A program made the position numbers and the translations under genes. A stretch of DNA of 25,217 nt, taken from assembly GCA_964195005.1 (NCBI GenBank), contig CAXMOO010000210.1:1-25217 (forward strand), written 5' to 3'. This DNA is from JAUXLW01 sp964195005. Its GTDB lineage: Bacteria; Actinomycetota; Acidimicrobiia; Spongiisociales; SHLN01. Positions 1-8,318 of this stretch are shown piece by piece. Numbering within the stretch: position 1 is the stretch's first letter; every line of letters starts with the position of its first letter. A model generated the notes under the pieces. The model did not search any database, was not told the origin of the DNA, and saw only the letters and a list, made by a program, of their open reading frames with translations.

Positions 1-141
1 CGGGGCGATCTGGCGGCCCTGGTGAGCCCCGAGCATCTCAGCATGCTGTCACCCATCGACGACATCAGGGCCGGCGCCGCCGACAGGCTCGACGCCGCCC
101 TCGAGCTGGTGCGGAGATCAATTATGAACTGTGTGCAATGA
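1..141 (+). CDS. C-terminal end of an FAD-binding subunit of a xanthine dehydrogenase-family enzyme (partial)
   Basis: Frame 1 is open from the left edge to a TGA at 139-141 and encodes about 46 residues. The segment LSPIDDIRAGAADRLDAALE followed by LVRR matches the usual C-terminal end of CoxM/XdhB-type FAD subunits (consensus PIDDvRATAaYR..aA..LvrR). Such subunits carry electrons from the iron-sulfur clusters to the final acceptor. The stop overlaps the start of the next gene in an ATGA arrangement, so the two are translationally coupled and the FAD protein is very likely a subunit of the same enzyme. The bulk of the gene lies outside the window, so the family call rests on the tail motif and the context. 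Confidence 0.75.
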   Translation, partial: RGDLAALVSPEHLSMLSPIDDIRAGAADRLDAALELVRRSIMNCVQ

Positions 142-2876
142 GTCGAGTCGAGTTCACAGTCAACGATGCTCCCGTGGAGGTGGACGGACCGCCGCTGCGC
201 CGCCTCACCGATGTCTTGCGGCTCGATCTGGGCTTGACCGGCACCAAAGTGGGGTGCGACGCCGGAGATTGTGGGGCCTGTTCAGTGTTTCTCGACGGCG
301 CCGTGGTGTGCGCCTGCATGGTGCCGCTCGGCCGCCTTGGTGGCAAGCAGGTAGTCACCGTCGAGGGGATCAGCGATGGCGACGAGCTCAGTTCTCTGCA
401 GCGTGCCTTTATCCAGCATGGAGCTGCCCAATGCGGCATTTGCACGCCGGGCATGTTGATCGCCGCCCAGGCGCTTCTCGACCAGGTCTCCCATCCCACC
501 GAACGACAGGTGGAGGACGCTCTGGGCGGGGTTCTCTGTCGCTGCACCGGTTACAGGAAGATCATCGATGCGGTTGTGGGTGCTCCCTCCTTTGAGCCGG
601 AGGACTTGCCTCCTCCGCCCGGCAAGGCCGTCGGGAGGCGGGTGGGGCGCGTCGATGGGGGACCAAAGGTTTCCGGTCGCGACATTTTCGGGGCCGACGA
701 GGCACCAGAGGACTCCCTGGTTCTCAAGATCGTCCGCTCTCCTTACCATCGGGCCGCCTTTGAGCTCGGCGATCTGGCGGGGTACGTCGCCGCCAATCAG
801 GGGGTGGAGGCCGTGCTCACTGCCGCTGATGTGCCGGGTCGCAACTGGTTCGGGGTCATTCCGACGGCGGCCGATCAGCCGGTCTTTGCTGAGACCGAGG
901 CCCGTTTCCGGGGAGAAGCGGTGGCGATGATCGTGGGGGATGGCGAGTCGATGGCCGAGTTGGATCTAGCGGGTTTCCCAATCACGTGGACCGAGCTCGA
1001 TGCCTTGCAGGATCCTGAGGGGGCTCTGGCCGACGGGGCCCACCGTATCCACCCTTCTCGTGACGGCAACATCCTCATCCGTGGCTTCGTGGGGCGTGGC
1101 GACCTCGATGCCGGCTTTGGCGACGCTGAGGTCGTAGTCGAAGGGGAATACTCGACGGGCTTCATCGAGCACGCCTATATAGAGCCGGAGGCCGGTTTCG
1201 CCAGGAGGGTGGGCGACAGGGTGGAATTGCAGGTGACCACCCAAACCCCGCACATGGATCGGGCGGAGGTGGCCGCCATTCTCGACCTCGAGCCCGAGGC
1301 GGTTCGGATCATTCCTACGGCGGTTGGCGGCGGCTTCGGCAGCAAGCTCGATATGTCGGTACAGCCGTTTCTGGCGCTGGCAGCCTGGAGGCTCAACAGA
1401 CCGGTGCGGATCACCTACACCCGCCCGGAGTCGATGATGTCCACCACCAAGCGGCATCCCTCTCAGTTGTGGGCCCGGGTGGGCGCTACCTCATCGGGCG
1501 ATCTGATTGCCATGGATTTCTTCGGCACCTTCGACACCGGCGCTTATGCGTCGTGGGGCCCGACCGTAGCCAACCGGGTTCCGGTGCACGCCGGGGGGCC
1601 CTATGTGTATCAGGCCTACAAGGCGGAAACCCGGGCGGTGCACACCAACTCACCCCCCTCTGGCGCTTTCCGGGGTTTCGGCGTGCCGCAAGCAGCCGTC
1701 TGCCAGGAAAGCTTGTTCGACGACCTGGCAGACGCAGTCGGAATGGATCGCCTCGAGCTCCGCATCCAAAACGCCCTCACCGCCGGTCAACCGACGGTCA
1801 CCGGGCAGGTGTTCGAATCCGGAGTTGGATTTCGCGAGTGTCTCGAGGCTCTGCGCCCGCATTGGGAGCGGTCGCGAGCCGAGGCAGCCGAGTTCAACGT
1901 CGCCAACGGCAGCATGCGCCGGGGAGTGGGTGTTGCCGGGATGTGGTACGGGTGCGGGAACACCGCGCTGCCGAATCCGTCCACGATGAAGGTGGGTTTG
2001 CACCAGGAGGGGCGCATAGTGTTGTTCCAGGGGGCGGTGGACATCGGTCAGGGAGCCAACACGGTCATGGTGCAAATCTGTGCCGACGCCCTTGGGATGG
2101 ACATGGCTTCGGTGTCCTATGTCGGGGCGGACACGGACTCAACACCGGACGCCGGTAAGACGTCGGCCTCTCGTCAGACATTCGTATCGGGCAACGCCGT
2201 CTTCGAAGCGAGCCGTCGCCTCCGCAAGCGGTTGCTCGAGATGTCTGATGCCGCAGACGACGCTCACCTGGAGTTGGACGACACCCGGCTCATCGTTCAC
2301 GACCGGGGCGAGGCCAGGGCCATTGACCTCGCAAGCCTCGCTGCCGACCCCGGCGGCTTCGTCGCCCTGGCCGAAGCGACCTACGATCCACCTACGACGC
2401 CACTCGACGAGAACGGGCAGGGCAGCCCATATGCCGTTTTCGGGTTCGGTGCCCAGCTGGCCGAATTAGAGATCGATACCGAGTTGGGGACTGTCCAGTT
2501 GCTGCGCATTACAGCCGCGCACGACGTAGGCCGGGCCATCAATCCAACCCTGGTGGAGGGGCAGATCGAGGGGGGTATCGCCCAGGGGATCGGCCTGGCC
2601 CTGATGGAGGAGTACCTGCCGGGCCGCAACGAAAACCTGCACGACTATCTGATTCCGACGTTCGGGGACGTGCCCGAAGTGGTGAACATCTTGATCGAGT
2701 CCAACGATCCGCAAGGGCCTTATGGTGCCAAGGGCGTCGGCGAGCACACGCTCATCCCGACTGCCCCGGCAATTCTCAATGCTATTCGCGATGCCGCCGG
2801 AGCTCCGGTTCGCGATCTCCCGGCTACGCCGGCCCGGGTGCTGGAGGCCGTCCGCCGGGGCGATTCACTTAGCTGA
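138..2876 (+). CDS. Molybdenum hydroxylase: fused [2Fe-2S] and molybdopterin-binding subunits (xanthine dehydrogenase / aldehyde oxidoreductase family)
   Basis: 912 aa. Residues 1-80 form a plant-type ferredoxin domain with cluster ligands C40, C45, C48 and C60 (CDAGDCGAC). Residues 85-150 form the alpha-helical [2Fe-2S] domain with C99, C102, C134 and C136 (QCGICTPG, CRCTGYR). From about residue 165 comes the molybdenum-cofactor part: GGGFGSK near 396, GAFRGFGVPQ near 507, and PYGAKGVGE near 862-869. E869 occupies the place of the catalytic base of the family (Glu869 in Desulfovibrio gigas aldehyde oxidoreductase, which is also about 907 aa and fused). The CO-dehydrogenase loop AYRCSFR is absent, so this is not CoxL. 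The enzyme should hydroxylate an aldehyde, purine or N-heterocycle with water as oxygen donor; the substrate cannot be read from sequence. The start ATG lies in the stop of the FAD-subunit gene. The 3' end overlaps the convergent LLM gene by 8 nt. Confidence 0.92.
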   Translation: MSRVEFTVNDAPVEVDGPPLRRLTDVLRLDLGLTGTKVGCDAGDCGACSVFLDGAVVCACMVPLGRLGGKQVVTVEGISDGDELSSLQRAFIQHGAAQCGICTPGMLIAAQALLDQVSHPTERQVEDALGGVLCRCTGYRKIIDAVVGAPSFEPEDLPPPPGKAVGRRVGRVDGGPKVSGRDIFGADEAPEDSLVLKIVRSPYHRAAFELGDLAGYVAANQGVEAVLTAADVPGRNWFGVIPTAADQPVFAETEARFRGEAVAMIVGDGESMAELDLAGFPITWTELDALQDPEGALADGAHRIHPSRDGNILIRGFVGRGDLDAGFGDAEVVVEGEYSTGFIEHAYIEPEAGFARRVGDRVELQVTTQTPHMDRAEVAAILDLEPEAVRIIPTAVGGGFGSKLDMSVQPFLALAAWRLNRPVRITYTRPESMMSTTKRHPSQLWARVGATSSGDLIAMDFFGTFDTGAYASWGPTVANRVPVHAGGPYVYQAYKAETRAVHTNSPPSGAFRGFGVPQAAVCQESLFDDLADAVGMDRLELRIQNALTAGQPTVTGQVFESGVGFRECLEALRPHWERSRAEAAEFNVANGSMRRGVGVAGMWYGCGNTALPNPSTMKVGLHQEGRIVLFQGAVDIGQGANTVMVQICADALGMDMASVSYVGADTDSTPDAGKTSASRQTFVSGNAVFEASRRLRKRLLEMSDAADDAHLELDDTRLIVHDRGEARAIDLASLAADPGGFVALAEATYDPPTTPLDENGQGSPYAVFGFGAQLAELEIDTELGTVQLLRITAAHDVGRAINPTLVEGQIEGGIAQGIGLALMEEYLPGRNENLHDYLIPTFGDVPEVVNILIESNDPQGPYGAKGVGEHTLIPTAPAILNAIRDAAGAPVRDLPATPARVLEAVRRGDSLS

Positions 2877-3921
2877 ACGGTTCCACCAGGTGGCGAGTTA
2901 TCAAATCGAGTTGCCGGGGCTCATTGGTCAAAGGCGTGAGAATCAGGTACTGGAGGCCTACCTCACGCAGCCCGGCGACGGTTTCTTGCATGTCCTCGAT
3001 CGTTCCTGTCAGGTAGGACGCCTGCAAATCTTCGGAGGTACGGTGCTCTCCCATCACTGCCAGGAAGTGCTCCATTTGGGTTTGCAGAGCCTCCTCGCGG
3101 GATCCGTCTTCGACGATGTGGAGGAATTGGGTGGCTCCAAAGATGAGCGAGGCCGGGTCGCGGCCGATTGACTCGAGATGCTCCTTGACGGCTTCCCAGT
3201 CGGCTTTGACATCACCGGGATCGCTTCCGCTGGACCGGGCCATCCATCCGTCGGCGGCGGCGATTCGACGCAGGACTCCCGGTGCGATATACGGCTTGTC
3301 GGGGGTGTCGGGGGCGTGAGTCAGGGTGCCTCCCGCCACCCAGATCTGGGGGAGATCCGGGACCAGGGGATGGATGGTCAGATCCTTCACCTGCCAGTAC
3401 CGGCCTTCGAACGTCACCGCTTCCTCGGTGAGCAACCGGCGGATCAGCTCCAGCGCCTCGTCGGTGCGCCTTCCCCGCTGCTTGAGAGGCACCTGGACCG
3501 CGTCGAATTCATCAGGGTCCCAGCCAATGGCGACACCGAAGCGAAAACGCCCTCCGGATAGCAGGTGCAACGAGGCGATTTCCTTGGCGAGCACCACCGG
3601 GTGGCGCAGTGGGAGCACCAGGGCAGCCGTCCCGAGCCCGACCCGCTCGGTGACGCTGGCAGCGGCGGCCAGCATGATCATCGAGTCGATCCACGAGACT
3701 CCGTAGACGCCCTTCGACACGAGCAGATGGTCGATCACCCATATGTCCTCGAAGGGGTTCTCGTCGACCCGGCGGCAGTAGTCGAGCAGATCCGGGGAAT
3801 CGGCATAAGTCATTCCCGCCCAGGCATAAGACGGGATGCGCAACCCGAAGCGAAGGGCGTTGTTGGTTTCAGGCAGGGTGTGCTCCTTTCGGTCAGGCGA
3901 TGCTAGAGGCTCAGGGATCAA
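2869..3921 (-). CDS. LLM-class (luciferase-like) oxidoreductase, probably F420-dependent
   Basis: 350 aa from the ATG at 3921. The family features are FGLRIPSYAW at the first beta strand, ERVGLGTAALVLPLRHPVVL, ASLHLLSGGRFRFGVAIGWD and PQIWVAGGT. These are typical of bacterial luciferase-like TIM barrels that bind F420H2 or FMN. In Actinomycetota most of this subgroup use F420, so that cofactor is inference. Homology begins only about 20 residues in. A good AAAGGAG ribosome-binding site lies 6 nt before an in-frame CTG at 3874-3876, so translation could begin there (335 aa) rather than at ATG 3921. The gene runs against the molybdenum hydroxylase and overlaps its last 8 nt. It lies downstream of and co-oriented with the TetR gene (28-nt gap), so the two may be co-transcribed. 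Confidence 0.85.
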   Translation of the reverse strand: MIPEPLASPDRKEHTLPETNNALRFGLRIPSYAWAGMTYADSPDLLDYCRRVDENPFEDIWVIDHLLVSKGVYGVSWIDSMIMLAAAASVTERVGLGTAALVLPLRHPVVLAKEIASLHLLSGGRFRFGVAIGWDPDEFDAVQVPLKQRGRRTDEALELIRRLLTEEAVTFEGRYWQVKDLTIHPLVPDLPQIWVAGGTLTHAPDTPDKPYIAPGVLRRIAAADGWMARSSGSDPGDVKADWEAVKEHLESIGRDPASLIFGATQFLHIVEDGSREEALQTQMEHFLAVMGEHRTSEDLQASYLTGTIEDMQETVAGLREVGLQYLILTPLTNEPRQLDLITRHLVEPFS

Positions 3922-3949
3922 TCGAGCGAGGGGCGGCCCGGGACTCTTC

Positions 3950-4558
3950 CTACTTGACCGGTGAGAGTCCGTGGAACAGGAAGCGAACCGTTTCGTCGGC
4001 TACTTCGTGGAGGCGCTCCTTGGGCTCGGGGTGGCGGATGAGCACCTTGGCGGCGGCCATGATGACGTCTTGAACGAAGACGCCGGCGAGGTCGGGGGGA
4101 ATCGGTCGAAGTTGACCGGCCAGCATCGCCTCCTGGTAAAGCCGGGCAAACTCACGGGAGATTTCACGGTGTGCTTCGGCGATGCGATGCTGGGTCGCCG
4201 TTGAGAGCGTCGGAAGCCCCTGATGGATCATGAGACCGAGCGTATGGTCCGTGATTGCGAATTCGACCATGCCGATAGCGAGCTCGGCTAGTTGATCCTC
4301 TGCGGGGAGGTTTTCCGGTATCCCGCTGAGTAACCGTCGGCCCACGTCCGGAAGCCGCTCTTCGACCAGCGACGCCAGGAGATCCTCCTTATCGACGAAG
4401 TACTCGTAGAAGGTCGTGCGGCCTATCTCCGCTACAGCCGCAATGTCGGCAGGAGAAACTCGCTCGTAACCGTGCTGCTCGAATAGCTCCTCGGCCACTT
4501 CGAGTAGGCGATGGCGGGCTTCGGCTCGCCTCCGGGTGAGCGGCAGGTTCGTCCCCAT
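3950..4558 (-). CDS. TetR/AcrR-family transcriptional regulator
   Basis: 202 aa from ATG 4556-4558. The N-terminal helix-turn-helix is classical: RHRLLEVAEELFEQHGYERV, then SPADIAAVAEIGRTTFYEYF and DKEDLLASLV. The remaining ~140 residues are the variable ligand-binding helices, including AGVFVQDVIMAAAKVLI. A longer open frame reaches 4675 but would run into the divergent membrane-protein gene and adds residues outside the TetR fold, so the internal ATG is preferred. No well-spaced Shine-Dalgarno precedes it; a GGGAGG lies about 20 nt upstream. The gene is divergent from the heme-importer operon across a 76-nt gap and co-oriented with the LLM oxidoreductase, so it could control either or both. 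Confidence 0.88.
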   Translation of the reverse strand: MGTNLPLTRRRAEARHRLLEVAEELFEQHGYERVSPADIAAVAEIGRTTFYEYFVDKEDLLASLVEERLPDVGRRLLSGIPENLPAEDQLAELAIGMVEFAITDHTLGLMIHQGLPTLSTATQHRIAEAHREISREFARLYQEAMLAGQLRPIPPDLAGVFVQDVIMAAAKVLIRHPEPKERLHEVADETVRFLFHGLSPVK

Positions 4559-4567
4559 AGGGACAGA

Positions 4568-4596
4568 TGCTACTTCGCCTCCCGCTTCAAGTATCA
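4568..4596. promoter_or_regulatory. Candidate operator: imperfect inverted repeat between divergent genes
   Basis: TGCTACTT (4568-4575) and AAGTATCA (4589-4596) are inverted copies with one mismatch in eight and a 13-nt spacer. They sit in the short gap between the TetR start and the membrane-protein start, where a TetR dimer would be expected to bind. The match is short enough to arise by chance, so this is only a candidate. Confidence 0.2.
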
Positions 4597-4634
4597 GAGA
4601 CGAGATCCGACTTGTTGTCGGGTGTTCCCTCGAT

Positions 4635-5381
4635 ATGGTGACTATCGCGCCAATGCTTATTGCAACGTCCTTCATCTCCTACCTGCCAATTGCCTCGACG
4701 CTCGTAGCGGCCCCGTTTGCGCTCGTGCTTTTCAGGCATTGGAGACGGTCCCCTCAGTCCCGCTACCTTCTCTGGTGGACACTCGGGGTGGCCATGTACG
4801 GCATCGGAACACTGACCGAGGCCTTGACGACGCTCTTCGGTTGGAGCGAGTTCCTTTTCCGGAGCTGGTATATCTCGGGTGCTCTCCTCGGGGGCGTCCT
4901 TCTAGCGCAGGGCACCGTGTATCTCGTATTCAGCCGACGCCGGGCCGACCGACTCACCGTTGCCCTGCTTTCCTATCTGCTGGTGGCGGCCGCGTTCGTG
5001 GTCTCCACACCGATTCTGGCTGAGGCGGTGGAGGACGATCGTCTCAGCGGGGACGTGATGGAGTGGCAATGGGTGCGGTTGTTCTCCCCCCTCGTCAATA
5101 CCTACGCTTTCGTGTTTCTGGTCGGGGGGGCCGCCTGGTCTGCCTGGCGTTACTGGAGGCGAGCAGACCGGCCCCGGTCCCGCGTTATCGGAAACGCCCT
5201 CATCGCCGTCGGCGCACTGTTGCCGGGAATAGGGGGAGGCTTCACCCGGCTGGGGTACGTCGAGGTGCTGTATGTGACCGAGCTCATAGGTCTGGTGCTC
5301 ATCTGGGCTGGATACCGCACGATCGTCGGTGACCGGGTGCCGTCGGTTCACAGTCTGCAACGAGAGGCCGCCCTCAGCTGA
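4635..5381 (+). CDS. Multi-pass membrane protein of unknown function, first gene of the heme-importer cluster
   Basis: 248 aa from ATG 4635; a second ATG at 4653 is also possible. The sequence shows about seven hydrophobic segments, for example YLPIASTLVAAPFALVLF, LLWWTLGVAMYGIGTL, ALLGGVLLAQGTVYLVF, LTVALLSYLLVAAAFVV, TYAFVFLVGGAAWSAW, IGNALIAVGALLPGIGGGF and ELIGLVLIWAGYRTIV. Arg-rich loops (RHWRRSPQSR, SRRRADR, YWRRADRPRSR) suggest cytoplasmic faces. I do not recognise a named family. It ends 10 nt before the start of the heme-binding lipoprotein and lies on the same strand, so it is probably co-transcribed with the importer. A role alongside heme or metal uptake is inference from position only. 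Confidence 0.7.
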   Translation: MVTIAPMLIATSFISYLPIASTLVAAPFALVLFRHWRRSPQSRYLLWWTLGVAMYGIGTLTEALTTLFGWSEFLFRSWYISGALLGGVLLAQGTVYLVFSRRRADRLTVALLSYLLVAAAFVVSTPILAEAVEDDRLSGDVMEWQWVRLFSPLVNTYAFVFLVGGAAWSAWRYWRRADRPRSRVIGNALIAVGALLPGIGGGFTRLGYVEVLYVTELIGLVLIWAGYRTIVGDRVPSVHSLQREAALS

Positions 5382-5391
5382 AAGGAGCGCT

Positions 5392-6408
5392 GTGAAGCTC
5401 AAACTTTTGCCGATCCTTATCGGGATCGCACTCCTCGCCGCCGCCTGTGGCAGCGACGACGAAGGCTCGGCCGACACCACAACGACGACCACTGCAGATA
5501 CGACTACGACAACCCGGGCACCGACTACGACCACTATCCAGGCCCAACCGGCCGAGGTTCGATTCACCGGTGCGGACGGCGTTGAGAGCGTGATCAGCGA
5601 CGTGAGCAGCATCGTTTCTTTGAGCGGCGATATCACCGAGGTGATCTGGGAGCTAGGCCTCGGTGACTCCATCGTGGCCATCGACGTGACGACCACGTTC
5701 CCGTTGGAGGCTGCCGACAACATCCCGGTGGTCGGGTTTGGTCAGATGCTCAGCCCCGAGCCTGTGCTGGCCTTCTCACCCAGCCTGATCATTGGCGATC
5801 AGCTCACCGGCCCTCCTGAGGTGATTGAGCAGCTGCGATCCGCAGGGGTTCCTGTCGTCATATTGACGTCGCAGTCCACCCTCGCGGGCGTGGAGACCAA
5901 GATCACCCAGATCGGCGAGATTCTCAGTGCTCAGAGCGCTGCTTCAGCACTGGTTGAAAGAGTCAATGCTGAAATTGACGAGGCGCGAGCATTGGTGGCT
6001 CAGGCGGTCGCCGCCGGCGCTGAAATTCCCAGAATTGCCTATCTGTATGTGGGGCGAGGGCCCGCGCTTTTGTTCGGACAGGGCATGGCAACCAATGCGA
6101 TGATCGATGGCGCCGGCGCTCTGGATGTTGGTGCCGAGAGCGGAATACAGCTTGCCGTCCCGGTTACCCCGGAGGCTCTCGTTGCCGCCAGTCCCGAAAT
6201 CATCGTCCTGCCCGAGGCGGGACTCCAAGCCCTCGGCGGTGCCGATGCGCTCAATGAGATTCCGGGCTTCAGTCAGACGCCGGCCGGCCAGGCTGGCAAC
6301 TACCTCGACTATGACGAGGCCTACTTCTTCAATCTTGGTCCCCGCGTGGGCCAAGCACTTAAAGAATTCGTTCTCGACCTCTACCCGGAGCTGACCTCCG
6401 GGTCGTGA
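5392..6408 (+). CDS. hmuT: Heme/corrinoid-type ABC transporter substrate-binding lipoprotein (HmuT-like)
   Basis: 338 aa from GTG 5392, chosen because AAAGGAG lies 4 nt upstream and a lipoprotein signal follows at once: Lys-rich start, hydrophobic stretch LLPILIGIALLAAA, lipid-modified Cys19. Residues ~25-50 are a Thr-rich linker to the membrane anchor. The rest is a TroA/BtuF-type binding fold: IVSLSGDITEVIWELGLGDS, IDVTTTFPLEAADNIPVVG, MLSPEPVLAFSPSLIIGD and GPPEVIEQLRSAGVPVVIL. The VSLSGDITE, TTTFP and GPPEV wording resembles hemin-binding HmuT more than siderophore or B12 binders, but the ligand is not proven. The stop overlaps the permease start by 4 nt (GTGA). Confidence 0.85.
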   Translation: MKLKLLPILIGIALLAAACGSDDEGSADTTTTTTADTTTTTRAPTTTTIQAQPAEVRFTGADGVESVISDVSSIVSLSGDITEVIWELGLGDSIVAIDVTTTFPLEAADNIPVVGFGQMLSPEPVLAFSPSLIIGDQLTGPPEVIEQLRSAGVPVVILTSQSTLAGVETKITQIGEILSAQSAASALVERVNAEIDEARALVAQAVAAGAEIPRIAYLYVGRGPALLFGQGMATNAMIDGAGALDVGAESGIQLAVPVTPEALVAASPEIIVLPEAGLQALGGADALNEIPGFSQTPAGQAGNYLDYDEAYFFNLGPRVGQALKEFVLDLYPELTSGS

Positions 6409-7454
6409 GAGCACCGGACCTCCGGCCGCAGGCTGTTCCACGTCCTTTCTTGCCGCGCCGGGCTGTCCCGGTGGTGCTTGGGCTGCTCTTGTTAGCTGCT
6501 TGCGCTTTGAGCCTGGGGATGGGCTCCGTCGTCATCAGTCCGAGCGAGGTTTGGTTCGCCTTCCTTCATCGGATTGGCCTCGACATCGGCGCGGAGCCGT
6601 CGTTTCGGGCCGAAGCCGTGCTTTGGGACATTCGCTTTCCCCGCATCTTGCTCGGGTTGTTGGTTGGCGCTGCCCTGGCCGTCACCGGGGCTGTGCTTCA
6701 GGGTCTGTACCGGAACCAGCTGGCCGATCCACATTTGCTTGGAATCGGCCCGGGCGCTGCCCTGGGAGGAGCACTCGGATCGATATCGGGGGGCGTCCAG
6801 GGGGCTATCGCTGGTGCTACCGCCGCAGCGATAGCAACAGCTTTGATCACACGCCGACTGGGTGCCACTCGCTCACTTGACCCGTCCCGGTTCATCCTGA
6901 CCGGAGTTGCCCTCGGTGCGGCGCTGACGGCCTGGGTGGGGTTTATTGTCTTCGCTTCTGATTCCACGAAGGTGCCGCCGATTCAGTTCTGGTTACTCGG
7001 CAGTCTCACTGGGTCAACCTGGCGGGCTCTGGTTACCGTTGCGGTCATCGTCGGGGTTGGCCTGTCGGGGCTCTTCTTTGCCTCTCGGATTCTCGACCTG
7101 TTTGCTTTGGGCGAGAGTGAAGCTCGCCACCTCGGAGTTGATGTCGACCTCGCCACCGCAACCATCGTGATGGCGGTGGGTGCCATCGTGGGTGCCACAG
7201 TCGGCGCTGTCGGCGTAGTGGTTTTTGTTGGATTGCTGGTTCCCCATATTGTGCGGCGCTTCACCGGCCCGGCGCACCGGCCTCTCCTGGTCTCCAGCGC
7301 CCTGGGCGGCGGCTTATTCGTGGTATTAGCCGACCTATTAGCCAGGACGTTGGCCGATCCGGTCGACATTCCGGTGGGACTCCTGACGGCGGCAGTTGGC
7401 GGGCCGTTCTTCCTCTGGCTCATTCGCAAGCCGCCCCGGGGAGAGCCGACGTGA
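6405..7454 (+). CDS. hmuU: FecCD-family ABC transporter permease (HmuU-like)
   Basis: 349 aa from GTG 6405, overlapping the hmuT stop by 4 nt. FecCD landmarks are the first helix VVLGLLLLAACALSLGMGSV, the segment LWDIRFPRILLGLLVGAALA, then LQGLYRNQLADPHLLGIGPG, the segment LGVDVDLATATIVMAVGAIV, and the cytoplasmic loop VGLLVPHIVRRFTGPAHRPL, which contacts the ATPase. About nine to ten membrane helices are expected, as in BtuC. Two copies normally form the channel. Length and gene order (binding protein, permease, ATPase) match hmuTUV clusters. Confidence 0.9.
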   Translation: MRAPDLRPQAVPRPFLPRRAVPVVLGLLLLAACALSLGMGSVVISPSEVWFAFLHRIGLDIGAEPSFRAEAVLWDIRFPRILLGLLVGAALAVTGAVLQGLYRNQLADPHLLGIGPGAALGGALGSISGGVQGAIAGATAAAIATALITRRLGATRSLDPSRFILTGVALGAALTAWVGFIVFASDSTKVPPIQFWLLGSLTGSTWRALVTVAVIVGVGLSGLFFASRILDLFALGESEARHLGVDVDLATATIVMAVGAIVGATVGAVGVVVFVGLLVPHIVRRFTGPAHRPLLVSSALGGGLFVVLADLLARTLADPVDIPVGLLTAAVGGPFFLWLIRKPPRGEPT

Positions 7455-8224
7455 CCGGCGTCGCCGCCAGGGCCCTCACGTACGCGGTCGGCAATGCCAC
7501 GCTGGTTGACGGAGTGGATCTCGTGGTCTCCGATGGTGAGTTCGTTGCAATTGTGGGCCCGAACGGAGCCGGGAAATCGACATTGATCGGCTTACTGGCG
7601 GGAGATTTGAGGCCCTCGGCCGGTGGCGTGGAGCTGTTAGGAGAGGATCTCGCCGGGGTTCCGGTTGGTGAGTTGGCGCTGCGGCGCGCAGTTCTCAAAG
7701 AGCAGGGCGTTGCGGACATTCCGTTCGACGTGCGAGCCGTGGTCGCGATGGGGCGGTACCCGCACCGGCTTGATCCCGACAACACCCAGCTCGCAGACAT
7801 CACGGCGGTCGACGAAGCTCTCGATCGGACCAGCACGTCCCACCTGGCCGGAAGGGTATTCGCGACGTTGTCTGGCGGGGAACGCACCCGGGTGTCATTG
7901 GCGAGAGTTTTCGCACAGGATGCCCCCGTCCTGCTGCTTGATGAACCGACAACGGCTCTCGATGTGGCTCACCAGGAGCGGGTGATGAGCCAAATGCGGT
8001 TCGAGGCTCGCCGGGAGAGGGCTGTGGTCGCCGTTCTCCACGATCTCAATGCCGCCGCGTATTACGCCGACCGCGTCATCCTCATGGCAGAGGGCGCCAT
8101 CCGCGCCGAAGGGCCGCCCAGGGGGGTGTTCGTTGAGAAGATCCTGAGTGAGGTGTATCGCCAACGTATGCGAATCATCGACCATCCTTTTCGTGACTGC
8201 CCGCTGATCCTCGTTGCCGATTGA
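7451..8224 (+). CDS. hmuV: ABC transporter ATP-binding protein of the heme importer (HmuV-like)
   Basis: 257 aa from GTG 7451, overlapping the permease stop by 4 nt. All ATPase motifs are intact: Walker A GPNGAGKST at 36-44, signature LSGGERTRVSLAR from 140, Walker B LLLDEP with D164 and E165, and the switch histidine in VLHDLNAA at H197. The spacing and the sequence MGRYPHR between the Q-loop region and the signature fit the FepC/HmuV/BtuD group. It powers the HmuU permease at the inner face of the membrane. It is the last gene of the cluster; the next gene starts 199 nt downstream. Confidence 0.9.
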   Translation: MTGVAARALTYAVGNATLVDGVDLVVSDGEFVAIVGPNGAGKSTLIGLLAGDLRPSAGGVELLGEDLAGVPVGELALRRAVLKEQGVADIPFDVRAVVAMGRYPHRLDPDNTQLADITAVDEALDRTSTSHLAGRVFATLSGGERTRVSLARVFAQDAPVLLLDEPTTALDVAHQERVMSQMRFEARRERAVVAVLHDLNAAAYYADRVILMAEGAIRAEGPPRGVFVEKILSEVYRQRMRIIDHPFRDCPLILVAD

Positions 8225-8318
8225 CCGGAACGCAGAGAGCCCGGGCAGTGCTTCCATGAGATCGCCGACGAGGCGGTCGTTTCTGCTGGGTGGCATCGGG
8301 ACCTGAGGCTCCTTTGAG

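Noticed and set aside
4612..4639. TTGTTG-N16-TATGGT as a promoter for the membrane protein
   Set aside because: Both hexamers are poor and the -10 would overlap the preferred ATG. It would work only if translation began at ATG 4653, so it is not listed as a feature.
5470..5545. ACG/ACC-rich quasi-repetitive stretch in the hmuT-like gene
   Set aside because: It only encodes the Thr-rich linker after the lipobox; similar stretches occur in the lipoprotein at 24300-24450. It is neither a CRISPR array nor a structural repeat.
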